This document shows, one piece after another, positions 35,421 to 46,113 of a stretch of DNA of 60,479 nucleotides. The notes under the pieces were generated by a model, which saw only the letters and a list, made by a program, of their open reading frames with translations, was not told where the DNA came from and did no database searches. Each line of letters opens with the position of its first letter. The stretch's first letter is position 1. The position numbers were made by a program, and so were the translations under genes. The stretch is from positions 1 to 60,479 of the IMG/VR virus record IMGVR_UViG_3300031569_000005; one strand, written 5' to 3'. Source of the DNA: a virus.

Positions 35421-38400
35421 TTATCTAACTATTATGTTGCCTGGAAGTATTTTACTTGTTCCTTCACTGGCTCTAGGTTCTTTTGTATATATCAATTGAT
35501 TTGGATTCATTTCAAATATTTCTACTATAGGCCTGAAATTTAAAGCTGCAATACTCGACGGCTGATTGACGCCTGGAGCAGAAATCCGTGAACCTAAATA
35601 TTTAATTGATGTATCCTTAAACATATCATCATCATGATATGCTGCGTCTATCAAACTACGACTATAAAATAATCCCATAGATTGACTAATCGCATGCGCT
35701 TGATTACGTTTTTCTCTATTTAATGAAGAAACTGATCCACTAAAATGGAATACTACTTCTTTTAAATATGCACTTTTTCTATACTGATCAACAACTGTAT
35801 CTAATTCTGTAACAATAGAAGATGTTAAAACACAGTTTACATTAAAATTAAGAGCTATATTTATTGAACTAAATGCTAATGATAGCGGCTTATTTAAAAT
35901 AAAATCAAATGCCGGTCCATATATTCCACTACTAGTAGGTACCGTTTCCGGTAGAAGCATATCATGATCATTTCGTTCAACTCCAGGCCTCTTAGTTAAT
36001 GTCTGTTTAGATCTTTCTAACGCATTAGGGTCAATTAATAATCCAGTTACATCATCAATTCTTTCCGGCAATAATTGTTGAATTTGATTAAATAATGCAA
36101 AATCAAATTGAGTAAAAATTCTTATATATGCATTTACATCACTAGTATTTATAAACTTTTTCCAATAATTTACAGAAAATTGTTTTAATAACGGATAATC
36201 TACTTTAAATTCATCATCCGGATCTCCGATATAATCATCTAATTCTACATCACCTACTTGATTATAAATGTCTTTATTTATCTGATCAGTATAACTATAA
36301 AACAATCCTAATTTATTTGTATCTAATGACGCGTAGTCAAACAAAGAAGTTTCTGCGGTATTTGTAGGTGACAATTGACGTACTAATTTATTATCATCAA
36401 ATCTAATTTTTTGAGACTTAGCACTATTCATACCACTAGAAACACCTTCTATAAAATATGTTTCTTCAACAGGAATAAAATTACCTCTTTTTGAATTGTC
36501 CGGAGTTGAAAATCCTACAGGTGTTGCATTTGCTATCAAATTTGGAAATGGTTGGCTAGATGATATCACAGTTCCGGGCTGACTTAAATCAACTCCAATA
36601 GTATTAGAACCTAATGTATATTGTCTAACTAGTGTATCATATGAACTAGTCGGAGATATTGCACTAACATATGATGTAGGATTTAATGTGTGTCTATCGA
36701 ATGTTTTCTGATCTAATAATTCTAGCCACTCTCTATATTCTTGCATTGATCCAGAAAACGTAGCTGCCCTGGCACCTAAAAAGTTAGTCATGTATGTCTC
36801 AACATTATATGCCGAATCATTTGAACTAGTACTAGCACCTATATAAACTGTATTTCCATTGTCTGCACCGGCACTCGTATTGGACCACGTTTGGTAATGT
36901 CTAGTATTACTCGGAGTAATTGATAAACTAGAAGAAAAGTTAATCTTACCATCAGTTAAATCAGATGCATTTTCTACCTGTAAATTATATGTCGTATTTG
37001 TATTAGATCCGGTATTATAATGATCGCCGGTTGTTGTATAATAATATCTAACATTCCAATATTCTCCATTATATAAAGGTACCCATCCTGTAGATGCTGT
37101 TATAGGCAACCCGTTCTCAGATGATCCTTTTCCTCTACCATATGATACTACCATCCGGCCGAATTCAATACTTCCAGAATATGATCCAGTATGTTCTACA
37201 GCTATTAATGTTAGCGCCTGACCATCTTCATTATTTTGTGAATATACTAACATGTTTTGTTTAGCATATGGCTTAAATCTAAACTCTCTTGTAATAGCAG
37301 GTATTGTACCTCTATCGATACCCCATCCAGTTAATCCGGAAGGTATATAACTAGTAGGATAATTTATATTAGAACCAGAATTAAATTCTACAGCATATGA
37401 AAACTTATCTTCTATTAAAGCTGGAACATCACCGCCTACCTTAGGACCGCCATATTCTCTAATAGATAATATTGAAGATGGAATACCATATATATTCATC
37501 ATTGCATCAATAGATTTTTTAGTTCCTTTAGTCTTTAAAAGATATGGTAAATTATTTACGATACGTCTCCATACCTCTTCTGTAATTGCTTGATCCGATT
37601 GAGAAAATATACTTCCAGTTTGGGCATATGCTCCAGCACTATTCGTGCCTATTTTATATTGCCATAACTGAGATGCCTGTTTTCCATTAGTTAATTCCCA
37701 TCCCATTGACTTGGCAATATCTGGTAATAAATTTTTATCAATTGATAGTTTAGGTTGTTCTTCTAATTTATATACTTTAGTTAACGAATTAATATATGTC
37801 CATAATATATCAAAATGTTGTCCAATCATATTAACAAATAATTCATACTGATCGTTATTTTTATCCAAACGTATATGTTCTGGTATCGATCTTACTAAAC
37901 TAGTATCATTTTCTATATCATATAAAGATGCGGTAGCACTTAAAGAATTAAACCAACTAGTTGCTATTGAAGATGTAGTATGATGTAATTTAAATGAACC
38001 ATTTTGAAAATACTTAGGATATGGTTTAATTACATATTGTTGTGATCCAATATATCCACCGGTGTCTCCATGTGTAGTTAAACTACTAGTAGATTCGTTG
38101 TATAACCAATTCTCAAATCGATCAAATTCTCCTAGGAGACTATCTTTTCGTTTAGTATAATTAGAAATATTTTTTAATGTAGGAGAACTACTACTGCCAG
38201 ACGATGTACTTAAAATATTTAGCTGCTGATCAAAGTATTCTATGTTTTGTAACTTATATTTAAAATTATTTAATCGTTCATTTGCAGATGAATATTGAAT
38301 AAAATTTTGAAAGCCTGTATAATCTAATCCTAAATTAACTCCCATTGAGCCTGAAAAATATGAATCAATTATTTTTTGTGATGTACTTACATTGGTATTT

Positions 38401-39164
38401 AATAATGTGCTCCAAGATTCAAAATCTGTTTCTGTAATAGTATTATATCTAGATTCTATTTCAAAATTAGGGCCTCGTAGGATATTAGGCTTTGCTTCAA
38501 CTGGATCAATATTAATATCTATTTCATCTATAATCGAATCATTATATTGTTCTATTAACCAACATGTATCATTTAATTGAAATTCTACTGGTAATGGTTC
38601 ATATAATCGCATTACCATATCATCATCATTAATCCATTCTTTTTGATTGATAATTTTATAAATTTTATTTTGGCCAAAATTTAATGCAACATCTTCAGTA
38701 AATGCAGATGAATATTTTTCTAAATATCCATTAATAAGTTGTTGCCTAGTCCCTGGATCTAAGCCTTCGATGTCCGGCCGGAGTACAATTTGTACTTCTT
38801 GTCGATCAGGTGAAATATCTTTTATAGTCAATAATGGAAGATCACTACTTCCCATTATTTGTTTGTAGATGTTAACTACAACTTTAAAATAACCTCGTTG
38901 TATATTAATATTATTAAGTTCTGTAACATAATCTATATAAATGTCAGATCCTTTATATATAAAATTTTCTACATTTCTACTAGCTAGTAACTTATTACCC
39001 GTCGGCGAATAGATATGCATTTCTATATATGGCGTCTCTTCTAACTGAACAGATACTTGTTTTAAATTTAAAAATTTAAGAATTTCTTGCTTCCAAACAA
39101 TCCCGGAATTCCTTCCTTTAGATTCTTGTAACTCTTCACTATTTGAATATCTAGTTATTGACAT
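35421..39164 (-). CDS. Large baseplate wedge-type protein (tail protein I-like region)
   Basis: A protein of 1247 residues. A segment around residues 440-560 (VNMIGQHFDILWTYINSLTK ... VWRRIVNNLPYLLKTKGTKK ... MNIYGIP) resembles the P2 gpI / tail protein I module that links baseplate wedges to fibres. The N-terminal ~230 residues are beta domains, and the centre (about 600-830) contains LamG-like beta strands. Size and position match T4 gp7 (1032 residues), but I cannot claim direct homology. It is translated almost end to end with the 957-residue gene (two-base gap). Confidence 0.75.
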   Translation of the reverse strand: MSITRYSNSEELQESKGRNSGIVWKQEILKFLNLKQVSVQLEETPYIEMHIYSPTGNKLLASRNVENFIYKGSDIYIDYVTELNNINIQRGYFKVVVNIYKQIMGSSDLPLLTIKDISPDRQEVQIVLRPDIEGLDPGTRQQLINGYLEKYSSAFTEDVALNFGQNKIYKIINQKEWINDDDMVMRLYEPLPVEFQLNDTCWLIEQYNDSIIDEIDINIDPVEAKPNILRGPNFEIESRYNTITETDFESWSTLLNTNVSTSQKIIDSYFSGSMGVNLGLDYTGFQNFIQYSSANERLNNFKYKLQNIEYFDQQLNILSTSSGSSSSPTLKNISNYTKRKDSLLGEFDRFENWLYNESTSSLTTHGDTGGYIGSQQYVIKPYPKYFQNGSFKLHHTTSSIATSWFNSLSATASLYDIENDTSLVRSIPEHIRLDKNNDQYELFVNMIGQHFDILWTYINSLTKVYKLEEQPKLSIDKNLLPDIAKSMGWELTNGKQASQLWQYKIGTNSAGAYAQTGSIFSQSDQAITEEVWRRIVNNLPYLLKTKGTKKSIDAMMNIYGIPSSILSIREYGGPKVGGDVPALIEDKFSYAVEFNSGSNINYPTSYIPSGLTGWGIDRGTIPAITREFRFKPYAKQNMLVYSQNNEDGQALTLIAVEHTGSYSGSIEFGRMVVSYGRGKGSSENGLPITASTGWVPLYNGEYWNVRYYYTTTGDHYNTGSNTNTTYNLQVENASDLTDGKINFSSSLSITPSNTRHYQTWSNTSAGADNGNTVYIGASTSSNDSAYNVETYMTNFLGARAATFSGSMQEYREWLELLDQKTFDRHTLNPTSYVSAISPTSSYDTLVRQYTLGSNTIGVDLSQPGTVISSSQPFPNLIANATPVGFSTPDNSKRGNFIPVEETYFIEGVSSGMNSAKSQKIRFDDNKLVRQLSPTNTAETSLFDYASLDTNKLGLFYSYTDQINKDIYNQVGDVELDDYIGDPDDEFKVDYPLLKQFSVNYWKKFINTSDVNAYIRIFTQFDFALFNQIQQLLPERIDDVTGLLIDPNALERSKQTLTKRPGVERNDHDMLLPETVPTSSGIYGPAFDFILNKPLSLAFSSINIALNFNVNCVLTSSIVTELDTVVDQYRKSAYLKEVVFHFSGSVSSLNREKRNQAHAISQSMGLFYSRSLIDAAYHDDDMFKDTSIKYLGSRISAPGVNQPSSIAALNFRPIVEIFEMNPNQLIYTKEPRASEGTSKILPGNIIVR

Positions 39165-39166
39165 AA

Positions 39167-42040
39167 TTAATCTTCTCCCTCCGGAGCTCCACTTGCTAAA
39201 TTACTTTTGAAATTTTTTCCTGGGAAATAATTTTCAATTACTGATCTTACATCTGATGGCCAAGTAAAGTAATACTTACTATTTTGTCGATTCAGTTTTC
39301 CTCTTGCATATTCAATACAATCATATTGCTGTTTAATCATATATTGTACAATATCATCAATACGTACTCTTATATTCTCGCCCTGTTCAAACAACGTTAA
39401 ATCTATATCATCAAATGCAGTTTCAATATTTTCTAAATCTGTTAATATTTGTCGGAATTGGCCCACTGTATTAGAATTTATAATTCGTTCATCTATTGCT
39501 GCTATATCAATTAATGCTTGATCGACTAATAACCTAGTTGATTCAAATGATGTATCTATTTCTATACACTTATCAAAGAGGTCTACTGCTTGTCCATCTT
39601 GACTAGTTAAGTCAGCAACTTCCTTACGTACAAATTCTAAATAAATATATGTACCTATTATTAGTTTCATATATGAAACTTTCTTTAATAAGTCTCTTTG
39701 CCTATTACCTGCCTGCCCCCGGGGCATCCCGCGTCGAAATGGATGTCCTCTAGGTGTTAGATCTAAGTCCAACAATAATGATTTAACTGCTATTCCTATA
39801 CCTGCCACTGCCGCTACACCTGCTGCTATTGGTAATGCTCCAATAGCTATACCAACACCTGCAGCGCCAGCTATTCCGCCACCAATGCCTGCCCCAACGG
39901 CTAAACCAGTTGCAATACCAACTCCCGCGGCTGCTCCAGCGCCGGCTCCGATAGCAGCTGAAGCTGCAAAACTTGCTCCGCCTGGAACTCCATCTAAATC
40001 ATTTGCTGTTAATAAATGTTTATCTCCAGTATTTAAATATTGAGACAATTCACTTAATATTGAATCATCTCTTTTAACTAATCTGGTAAAGTCTCTAAAT
40101 GGCGGATCATAAAATAAAGCATCTTCAGCATTTTGACTCATAAATAAAAATAATCTATCTGCCCTTTCGCATAATCGCATAAAACTTGAATCGGTTTTTT
40201 TCTGTGAATATCTTTTTCTCCACTTCTTTTTCTTAAATTGAAACTTATCACGTGAAAACATTATTTTATATATATCGCCGGCCGGCCCTAAGGACGTATT
40301 AATATAATTTTTATAATTTGCTGGCGCAGCACTAAATCGTTGATCTAATTCTGATGCTCGAGCTGATAATGCCGGTAATAATTCCATTATATCTTTTTTG
40401 ATAGAATCGATCGCCGCTTGGGCTGCAGCTTGTTGTCGTAATGTTAATAGTTGGTCTTTAGGGTAATATGCAATTGATCCTGCAGGCTCATATGGTTTTA
40501 AATAATCAATATCAAATGGAGCACCGCCATTATTATAGTTGTTTAAATAATCTTCATACTCCTGTGGCTCTAATCTATCTACTTCAGCAATATGAGAAAA
40601 ATCACTCCAGCCGGGAGATTTAGCTTCTCCGGCGACAGCATTTTGATAATCAGTTACGATTTTATTGAAACTCGGAAATAAAGGATCTCCCGGTATCGGA
40701 ACTCTTCCGGTGGCATAATTAAATACTGCTTCATAAAATGCTCTAATTTTATCTGTTTGTTCTTTTATATCGCCATCTAAAATATTATCATCTTGAAATA
40801 CTGATACTCCGCCATTTTCAACCAATTTATTAATTAGGCCATTGGCACCATATAATCCTCCACGCAAAAATCCAGTTTCTAATGTACCACTAGTATTTAA
40901 TATTGTTTCAAATTCTGCTCGTGATACAAAATCTATTCCAGATAAGTCAATATTATTAATGATTGCATATTCACGTAATACATTGGAAGAAATAACTTGT
41001 TTCCAATAACCATTAATCATCATACGTATTAAAAATACCAGATCGTCACTCAAGACTGGCGGTGTGCCGTTAGTTACTATTGTGTTATTATATGGTATAC
41101 TCCACTGTAATGCTATTAATTTACCTTCATATTTAGCTCGAAGTTTTTCTCTGTATGTTTGTTTTTGATATACTTTAGGATCATAAAATCCATTAATTCT
41201 CTTCGCCGGGACTATCAAATAATCGCCAGGATCTCTTAGAAATTGTGTAGCATTTTCATCTTGACCGGGTCTGTAACCACTAGCAAATCTAATCCTAGGA
41301 TTCCAACTAACAGACCGATCCAGGACTTGACGAAATCTAAACTCTTCTACTGGGTCAATAGTTCCGTCATTATCGGCTGTAAATTTACCGTCTAACTCTA
41401 AATCAAATTCTTTAGTTTGCTCCACTGTAGCTTCTTTTATATCACTATAAGTTTTACTACGTTCTACTAACATGACTTCTAATGTTTTATAATTAGGTAT
41501 TGGTAATGCAGCACTGTTTTCTATATAAAATACACAAAAAGTAGATTTTACTACCTTATCTGGTTCAATGCCATTAGCCATTCTCGCATCAATTACAGCC
41601 GGACCACGTTTTATATATTCGTTATGAAAATCAGGCGGATTGAGATTAACTTCTTTATTGATTAAAAATAATCCATCGGTCCTAGGAGCTGATATAACAT
41701 CTTCGTCTAAAAAATATTCCCATTCATCTTCTAATATATCGTCTAAGTCATCATCATCAATAGTAGGCAACATTTTATTAACTGCATACTTAGCATGTGT
41801 TATTTGTTCGGCATTCAAATCTAAAATTTGATTGTCATTACGATTTGTTAAATTAATATCATCGACTGATATTAAAGGGGGTTCTATTTTCTCAGTATTG
41901 GTTTGAGATACTCGTGTTTTGCCGTTAGCATATAACGGGTCATCCGGAAATTCTTCTCGCATTACATTAATTAATAATGAATGTAAATCTTCCGTCTCTA
42001 CCTGATTACTATCTTCTCTATCTATAAATTTATTTGCCAT
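39167..42040 (-). CDS. Structural protein with a glycine-zipper hydrophobic segment
   Basis: I do not recognise a family for this 957-residue protein. The first 680 residues are soluble and mixed, with many acidic and aromatic residues. Residues ~687-757 are a long Gly/Ala/Ile/Val stretch (AAIGAGAGAAAGVGIATGLA and similar), a glycine-zipper capable of inserting as one or more membrane hairpins. The C-terminal ~190 residues are helical. It lies within the baseplate block, so a virion protein that meets the host membrane during ejection is a reasonable guess. It overlaps the upstream stop by one base. Confidence 0.72.
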   Translation of the reverse strand: MANKFIDREDSNQVETEDLHSLLINVMREEFPDDPLYANGKTRVSQTNTEKIEPPLISVDDINLTNRNDNQILDLNAEQITHAKYAVNKMLPTIDDDDLDDILEDEWEYFLDEDVISAPRTDGLFLINKEVNLNPPDFHNEYIKRGPAVIDARMANGIEPDKVVKSTFCVFYIENSAALPIPNYKTLEVMLVERSKTYSDIKEATVEQTKEFDLELDGKFTADNDGTIDPVEEFRFRQVLDRSVSWNPRIRFASGYRPGQDENATQFLRDPGDYLIVPAKRINGFYDPKVYQKQTYREKLRAKYEGKLIALQWSIPYNNTIVTNGTPPVLSDDLVFLIRMMINGYWKQVISSNVLREYAIINNIDLSGIDFVSRAEFETILNTSGTLETGFLRGGLYGANGLINKLVENGGVSVFQDDNILDGDIKEQTDKIRAFYEAVFNYATGRVPIPGDPLFPSFNKIVTDYQNAVAGEAKSPGWSDFSHIAEVDRLEPQEYEDYLNNYNNGGAPFDIDYLKPYEPAGSIAYYPKDQLLTLRQQAAAQAAIDSIKKDIMELLPALSARASELDQRFSAAPANYKNYINTSLGPAGDIYKIMFSRDKFQFKKKKWRKRYSQKKTDSSFMRLCERADRLFLFMSQNAEDALFYDPPFRDFTRLVKRDDSILSELSQYLNTGDKHLLTANDLDGVPGGASFAASAAIGAGAGAAAGVGIATGLAVGAGIGGGIAGAAGVGIAIGALPIAAGVAAVAGIGIAVKSLLLDLDLTPRGHPFRRGMPRGQAGNRQRDLLKKVSYMKLIIGTYIYLEFVRKEVADLTSQDGQAVDLFDKCIEIDTSFESTRLLVDQALIDIAAIDERIINSNTVGQFRQILTDLENIETAFDDIDLTLFEQGENIRVRIDDIVQYMIKQQYDCIEYARGKLNRQNSKYYFTWPSDVRSVIENYFPGKNFKSNLASGAPEGED

Positions 42041-43191
42041 TATTTAACAACCTTAAAATAAAATCTATCATCATGTATTTGCGTATCATCGCCATTATCT
42101 CTAATTACCTTTAAAGATATCTTATAATATCGTTCTGGTAAAAAAGTATTTAAATTTAATTTGAAAAAGCTGCCATTCGAATCACAAGATATCTGAGTAG
42201 CACTTTTTATAGTCTCATCAAATGGTATTATGACCTCATTAGTAACTGTATCTGAAACACTGTAATAACTAGTTACCGGTAATCTATCATTTGTTAAATA
42301 AAAAGAACTAGTTGCATAACTACTCACTGGAAATTCTGGACGGACGCCTATTCTAAATTTTGTTATGTCGCCGGATCTGTATTCTGGTCTAATATTTTTT
42401 ATATAAGGCACATACATGTCAGTTGCAATTTCATTAAATGACCCTGTGCCGGATAAATTGACATCGTTATATGCAACTTCTAATCTAGGTAAAAATATGG
42501 TATGTGATTCTCTTCCAAAAAACTTAATTGTTCCTAATATAGATCCATTTATTTCTTGATCATATTTTCGTTTAATCATAAATCCATTATTAGCAATATC
42601 ACTATCAACCCAACGTTGTACTATATCAGTAACATTCATTCGAATGTCTGGTGATTGATTTTGAAAGGACTGACTAGCTTCATATCCTGAACCTGTCATC
42701 CACGTTCCGCCTCCTTGATTATCAAACACTCCCGGATTGTTATAACTAGCAGCAGATCCAGTTGTCCAAACAGTACCAGGATTTTTTGCATCCTTGTAAT
42801 GCCAAGATGCACCATTAGTAGTTATTGGAATATCTGCATGTGTTCCATTTCCATTACTCCATGATTCAGATATTGGAAATGCTTTAATAGTATATGATAA
42901 AGGAAGATCGGATGCATCTGATGCTTTGAGAGTTAGAAAGACTGAAGATGAATTAATTCCAGTACCTATTGGAGGTATTTTTCCGTTACTAACATCTGCT
43001 GTTATAGAAGATATCTGTGTTCCAAAATCTAATAATATTCTTGTATTAGTAGTATTTGCTTGTATAATACCATTTAACTTAGAGCCAGAACTAACTTTAG
43101 TTAATTCTAATATCTGATCTATTCCAGTATTTTGATCTGGAAATTTTTCATATAATGTCGTATCTCTTTCTGCGAAATATAATTGATACAT
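42040..43191 (-). CDS. DNRLRE-like beta-sandwich tail/baseplate protein
   Basis: A protein of 383 residues. The N-terminal ~220 residues look like a DNRLRE-type beta sandwich: YFAERDTTLYEKFPDQNTGI at the start and VTDIVQRWVDSDIANNGFMI later follow that family's pattern. The C-terminal ~150 residues form one or two immunoglobulin-like beta domains (YVPYIKNIRPEYRSGDITKF). Such domains are common in surface-exposed appendages. It lies immediately after the gp6-like gene in the baseplate block, suggesting a peripheral wedge component. Confidence 0.72.
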   Translation of the reverse strand: MYQLYFAERDTTLYEKFPDQNTGIDQILELTKVSSGSKLNGIIQANTTNTRILLDFGTQISSITADVSNGKIPPIGTGINSSSVFLTLKASDASDLPLSYTIKAFPISESWSNGNGTHADIPITTNGASWHYKDAKNPGTVWTTGSAASYNNPGVFDNQGGGTWMTGSGYEASQSFQNQSPDIRMNVTDIVQRWVDSDIANNGFMIKRKYDQEINGSILGTIKFFGRESHTIFLPRLEVAYNDVNLSGTGSFNEIATDMYVPYIKNIRPEYRSGDITKFRIGVRPEFPVSSYATSSFYLTNDRLPVTSYYSVSDTVTNEVIIPFDETIKSATQISCDSNGSFFKLNLNTFLPERYYKISLKVIRDNGDDTQIHDDRFYFKVVK

Positions 43192-43199
43192 TTGTTTCC

Positions 43200-45077
43200 T
43201 TAATTACTTATTACTTTTCCTTTGATATCCGAATTAGGAAATCTTATTTCAAATATACTAGGGTCTAAACTAGGATATACAATATTATTCTTTGTAGCTG
43301 TTTCAATATCATATAAATTACCTACATATCCTTTTGTCAAATCATAAAAATTGACAATTTCAAATTTCGGTACGCTTTGAACTCCCTCTGTTTTATCTAC
43401 CTCTGTTACTAAATTAGATATATTTAATGGCATATTAATTTGCATAGAATCATTTTCAAATAAACGCTTTAACAAATCAATACATCTTAATAAAACTTCA
43501 TTACTGTTATATCTAGGTAAAGGTATAATTTCAAAATTAATTCCTATATTAATTACGTGCGCAGATTTTATATTTAATGCATCTGTTAGCATTCTGAAAT
43601 TTGATAAATAAGTTCTTAAATTTTGTCTTAATGCTACATTTAATGGTACAAATCTTTTTTCATTATCATATGCTAATGTATATAAATTTAATGCCATTGG
43701 ATTAGAAATTGTTTCGCGAGGATATGATACATCAGATGAATCTTGTTGTGAATCACCAATTACATATGCTTTAGCAACAGATCCAAATTTCTTTGGCATT
43801 GAATAACAACGTACTATATAATCTTCTCTAGTTATTGCTCTATTCTGTGCTGCAAATGACGCCATTGCACTTTGTCTCAAACTTTCTATATTCTGCTTTT
43901 CTAGCCCACCAACAGCCGGGACTGGATTATTTACGGCAACAGTACTTTTAACATAATCTAAATCGACGCCGGTATAATTAATACTATCATTATATGATAT
44001 AGTATCAATTGTATTAATTGAATTAACAACAACATTATCTTTTATTCCGCCGCCGACTGTATATGTAATAGTTAATACAATATTATCTGGGGCTAATCCA
44101 TATGTACGTGTTTTTAAAAAGTTAGTAGGATCTACACTAGTAGTAGTTGTTCGATTTAAATATTCTAATCCCATTCCTACATTTTTCGGATTCGGTATTA
44201 ATTCTTCATCCGCGTCCGAGCTTATTCCTGAGCCAAAAACTAATTCTGTTTTATTATCATCTCTCAATCTCGTAATAAATCTCCTAGGAGTCCTTTTTAA
44301 TTTTAATATGTATGGTACTGTTGATTTATATTCAGCTAAAACCTCGTCATTAAATTTAATATTTAATATGTCATTAAAAATAGTATCTTGTGCTAAATAA
44401 TCTACTTCATGCCATTCATTTCCTCTGTTATCTATCATTGATACAATATCTATTATGTTAGTATCTGGTAATGTAATTTTATCATATGCTTTTGGATCAC
44501 CGAATGAATATGTAGATGTAACAATTTCTCCAGACTTAACTGGTACTTGTTTTTTAAATAAATAATACTGAACATTACCATCTGCATCTAATTCATATAC
44601 AGAAATATCTAAAGGATCATTTGATGAATCTACATTAAAATCTACATTTTCTAATGTTCTAAATAAAGTATTATTGCCGCCTACTAATCTTGCACCTTCA
44701 TTGACATTTAATGCATATCTATAATCCGGTTTAGCGTTGGCTCCGGATCCTATAGCCGGTATTAATTGAAATATATCTACCATACAATTAGCCGGTGAAT
44801 TTAATTTTGACTTAAATCCAAATAATTGAGCTAATTGTAATACACTGCTATTTTCTTGTGCACTACTTAATAAATTTTCTTTAAATGATTGATCTGAATA
44901 AAATGAAAGAACATCACCTACATATGATGCCATTTCTATAAACATCATCCCTGGAGATGTTTCATTAAAATCTGCGTATGTATCCGGAAAATAATTTTTT
45001 GCAAAATTTATTAAATTCTGTCTAAATTGTCCGAAATCTTTATTTAAATATTTTACGTCTTTTTTTATAAGTTCCAT
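43200..45077 (-). CDS. 6: Baseplate wedge protein, T4 gp6 family (J-like)
   Basis: The ring-forming wedge subunit of the baseplate, 625 residues (T4 gp6 is 660). The N-terminal block (DFGQFRQNLINFAKNYFPDT, then SPGMMFIEMASYVGDVLSFY) is a strong hallmark of the gp6 family in marine T4-like phages. A later segment, AITREDYIVRCYSMPKKFGS, matches the baseplate J core. It lies directly after the gp25-like gene (two-base gap), the usual gp25-gp6 pairing. AATATTAATAATGG precedes the start, with no clear ribosome site. Confidence 0.93.
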   Translation of the reverse strand: MELIKKDVKYLNKDFGQFRQNLINFAKNYFPDTYADFNETSPGMMFIEMASYVGDVLSFYSDQSFKENLLSSAQENSSVLQLAQLFGFKSKLNSPANCMVDIFQLIPAIGSGANAKPDYRYALNVNEGARLVGGNNTLFRTLENVDFNVDSSNDPLDISVYELDADGNVQYYLFKKQVPVKSGEIVTSTYSFGDPKAYDKITLPDTNIIDIVSMIDNRGNEWHEVDYLAQDTIFNDILNIKFNDEVLAEYKSTVPYILKLKRTPRRFITRLRDDNKTELVFGSGISSDADEELIPNPKNVGMGLEYLNRTTTTSVDPTNFLKTRTYGLAPDNIVLTITYTVGGGIKDNVVVNSINTIDTISYNDSINYTGVDLDYVKSTVAVNNPVPAVGGLEKQNIESLRQSAMASFAAQNRAITREDYIVRCYSMPKKFGSVAKAYVIGDSQQDSSDVSYPRETISNPMALNLYTLAYDNEKRFVPLNVALRQNLRTYLSNFRMLTDALNIKSAHVINIGINFEIIPLPRYNSNEVLLRCIDLLKRLFENDSMQINMPLNISNLVTEVDKTEGVQSVPKFEIVNFYDLTKGYVGNLYDIETATKNNIVYPSLDPSIFEIRFPNSDIKGKVISN

Positions 45078-45079
45078 TA

Positions 45080-45619
45080 TTAATATCCTCCACCAATTGG
45101 AGCTAGTTGCAATTCTACTTCTGCCGTTCCTCCGTCTTGTACTATCACGGAATCCGGAGATGCAAAAATTACTATTTCTTGATTTGCTCCATTTTCAGTA
45201 ACACTAAATGATAATCTAATAGCAATTTGCTGATTATCAATATTTCTTACAATTTTTAATTCGTTAATTTTAATATACGGTAACCATTTTTCAATATCAG
45301 CTGTTACCGTCTCTTGTAGTTGTAATTCTAAATCAAGTGTACTATTTTCAAATAATGCTGCTTGTATATTAGTTCCAAAATCTGGTAAAAAATATCTTTC
45401 ACCTTTTCTAGTAAGTATCAAATTCTTTAAATTACTTAATGACTGTTCTTCGGTTGTATATGAAGATACAAACACGCCTTTACCGGACGAAGGATCTGCG
45501 TTATATGCAGCATCAGTGGCTCTAGTTCCGCCGGCGGATTTATTTAATGGCAACAATATGCCCAACGGCTGATCTGGTGTATCATTATATGGTTGATATT
45601 GGTATACTTGTCTAGGCAA
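45080..45619 (-). CDS. 25: Baseplate wedge protein, T4 gp25 family
   Basis: The small lysozyme-like-fold wedge subunit that anchors sheath to baseplate. At 179 residues it is longer than T4 gp25 (132) because of an extra ~50-residue N-terminus. The core TRKGERYFLPDFGTNIQAAL FE region (about 92-113) is typical of the gpW/gp25 family. No in-frame ATG is available near the start; translation most likely begins at TTG 45619, ten bases after AAGGAA and directly after the previous stop codon. It pairs with the gp6-like gene. Confidence 0.9.
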   Translation of the reverse strand: MPRQVYQYQPYNDTPDQPLGILLPLNKSAGGTRATDAAYNADPSSGKGVFVSSYTTEEQSLSNLKNLILTRKGERYFLPDFGTNIQAALFENSTLDLELQLQETVTADIEKWLPYIKINELKIVRNIDNQQIAIRLSFSVTENGANQEIVIFASPDSVIVQDGGTAEVELQLAPIGGGY

Positions 45620-46072
45620 TTATTTGATTCCTTTTTTCTTGTCAATTGCTTTCATCAATGACGAATAATCTTTTGTCATTGCATTAACAACAGTAGCAAC
45701 ATTTTTATTATTTGTATCAACAGGTTTTCCTTGTATGTCTGTTAATGGTGCTGTATTAGGCTGTCCAAATGACTCTGCCATTTCACTCTTAAATGACGCC
45801 ATCGATGGATATTCTTGTTGTGTATTACCTCCGCTATTAAAGCCAGAAGTTTCATTTAGTATATCATTTAACATAGTATCTTTAACATACTTCCTGGCTG
45901 GTTTAGTCGGTGTATTAGATACCATATTAGATAGATCTAACCCATGAGTTATTGCCTTTGAATGATTTGTTTTCTGTTCAGTTAATACAGATCTCAATTC
46001 TTTACGTACAACTGATTGTACTTCTTCTCTTATAACTTTACGTAATAGTTTTACGAATAATTCTGATTTCAT
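45620..46072 (-). CDS. Unknown protein with basic amphipathic N-terminus ending LTE
   Basis: A protein of 150 residues. The first 32 residues (MKSELFVKLLRKVIREEVQS, then VVRKELRSVLTE) form a basic amphipathic helix that ends at L-T-E|Q, a potential gp21 cut site. The remainder is polar, Asn/Ser/Thr-rich and probably disordered, with a short helical end (TVVNAMTKDYSSLMKAID). It sits among baseplate genes, so it may instead be a baseplate assembly chaperone. An ATATTTATA element lies 14 bases upstream, followed by AAAAAGGA. Confidence 0.62.
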   Translation of the reverse strand: MKSELFVKLLRKVIREEVQSVVRKELRSVLTEQKTNHSKAITHGLDLSNMVSNTPTKPARKYVKDTMLNDILNETSGFNSGGNTQQEYPSMASFKSEMAESFGQPNTAPLTDIQGKPVDTNNKNVATVVNAMTKDYSSLMKAIDKKKGIK

Positions 46073-46086
46073 TACTTATCCTTTTT

Positions 46087-46095
46087 TATAAATAT
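46087..46095 (-). promoter_or_regulatory. Candidate late promoter element before the gp25-gp6 cluster
   Basis: Sense ATATTTATA followed by AAAAGGATAAG, 14 bases before the ATG at 46072. Downstream lie the gp25- and gp6-like genes with no other gap, so this may drive that operon. Confidence 0.52.
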
Positions 46096-46113
46096 CATTG
46101 TATACTAATTCAG

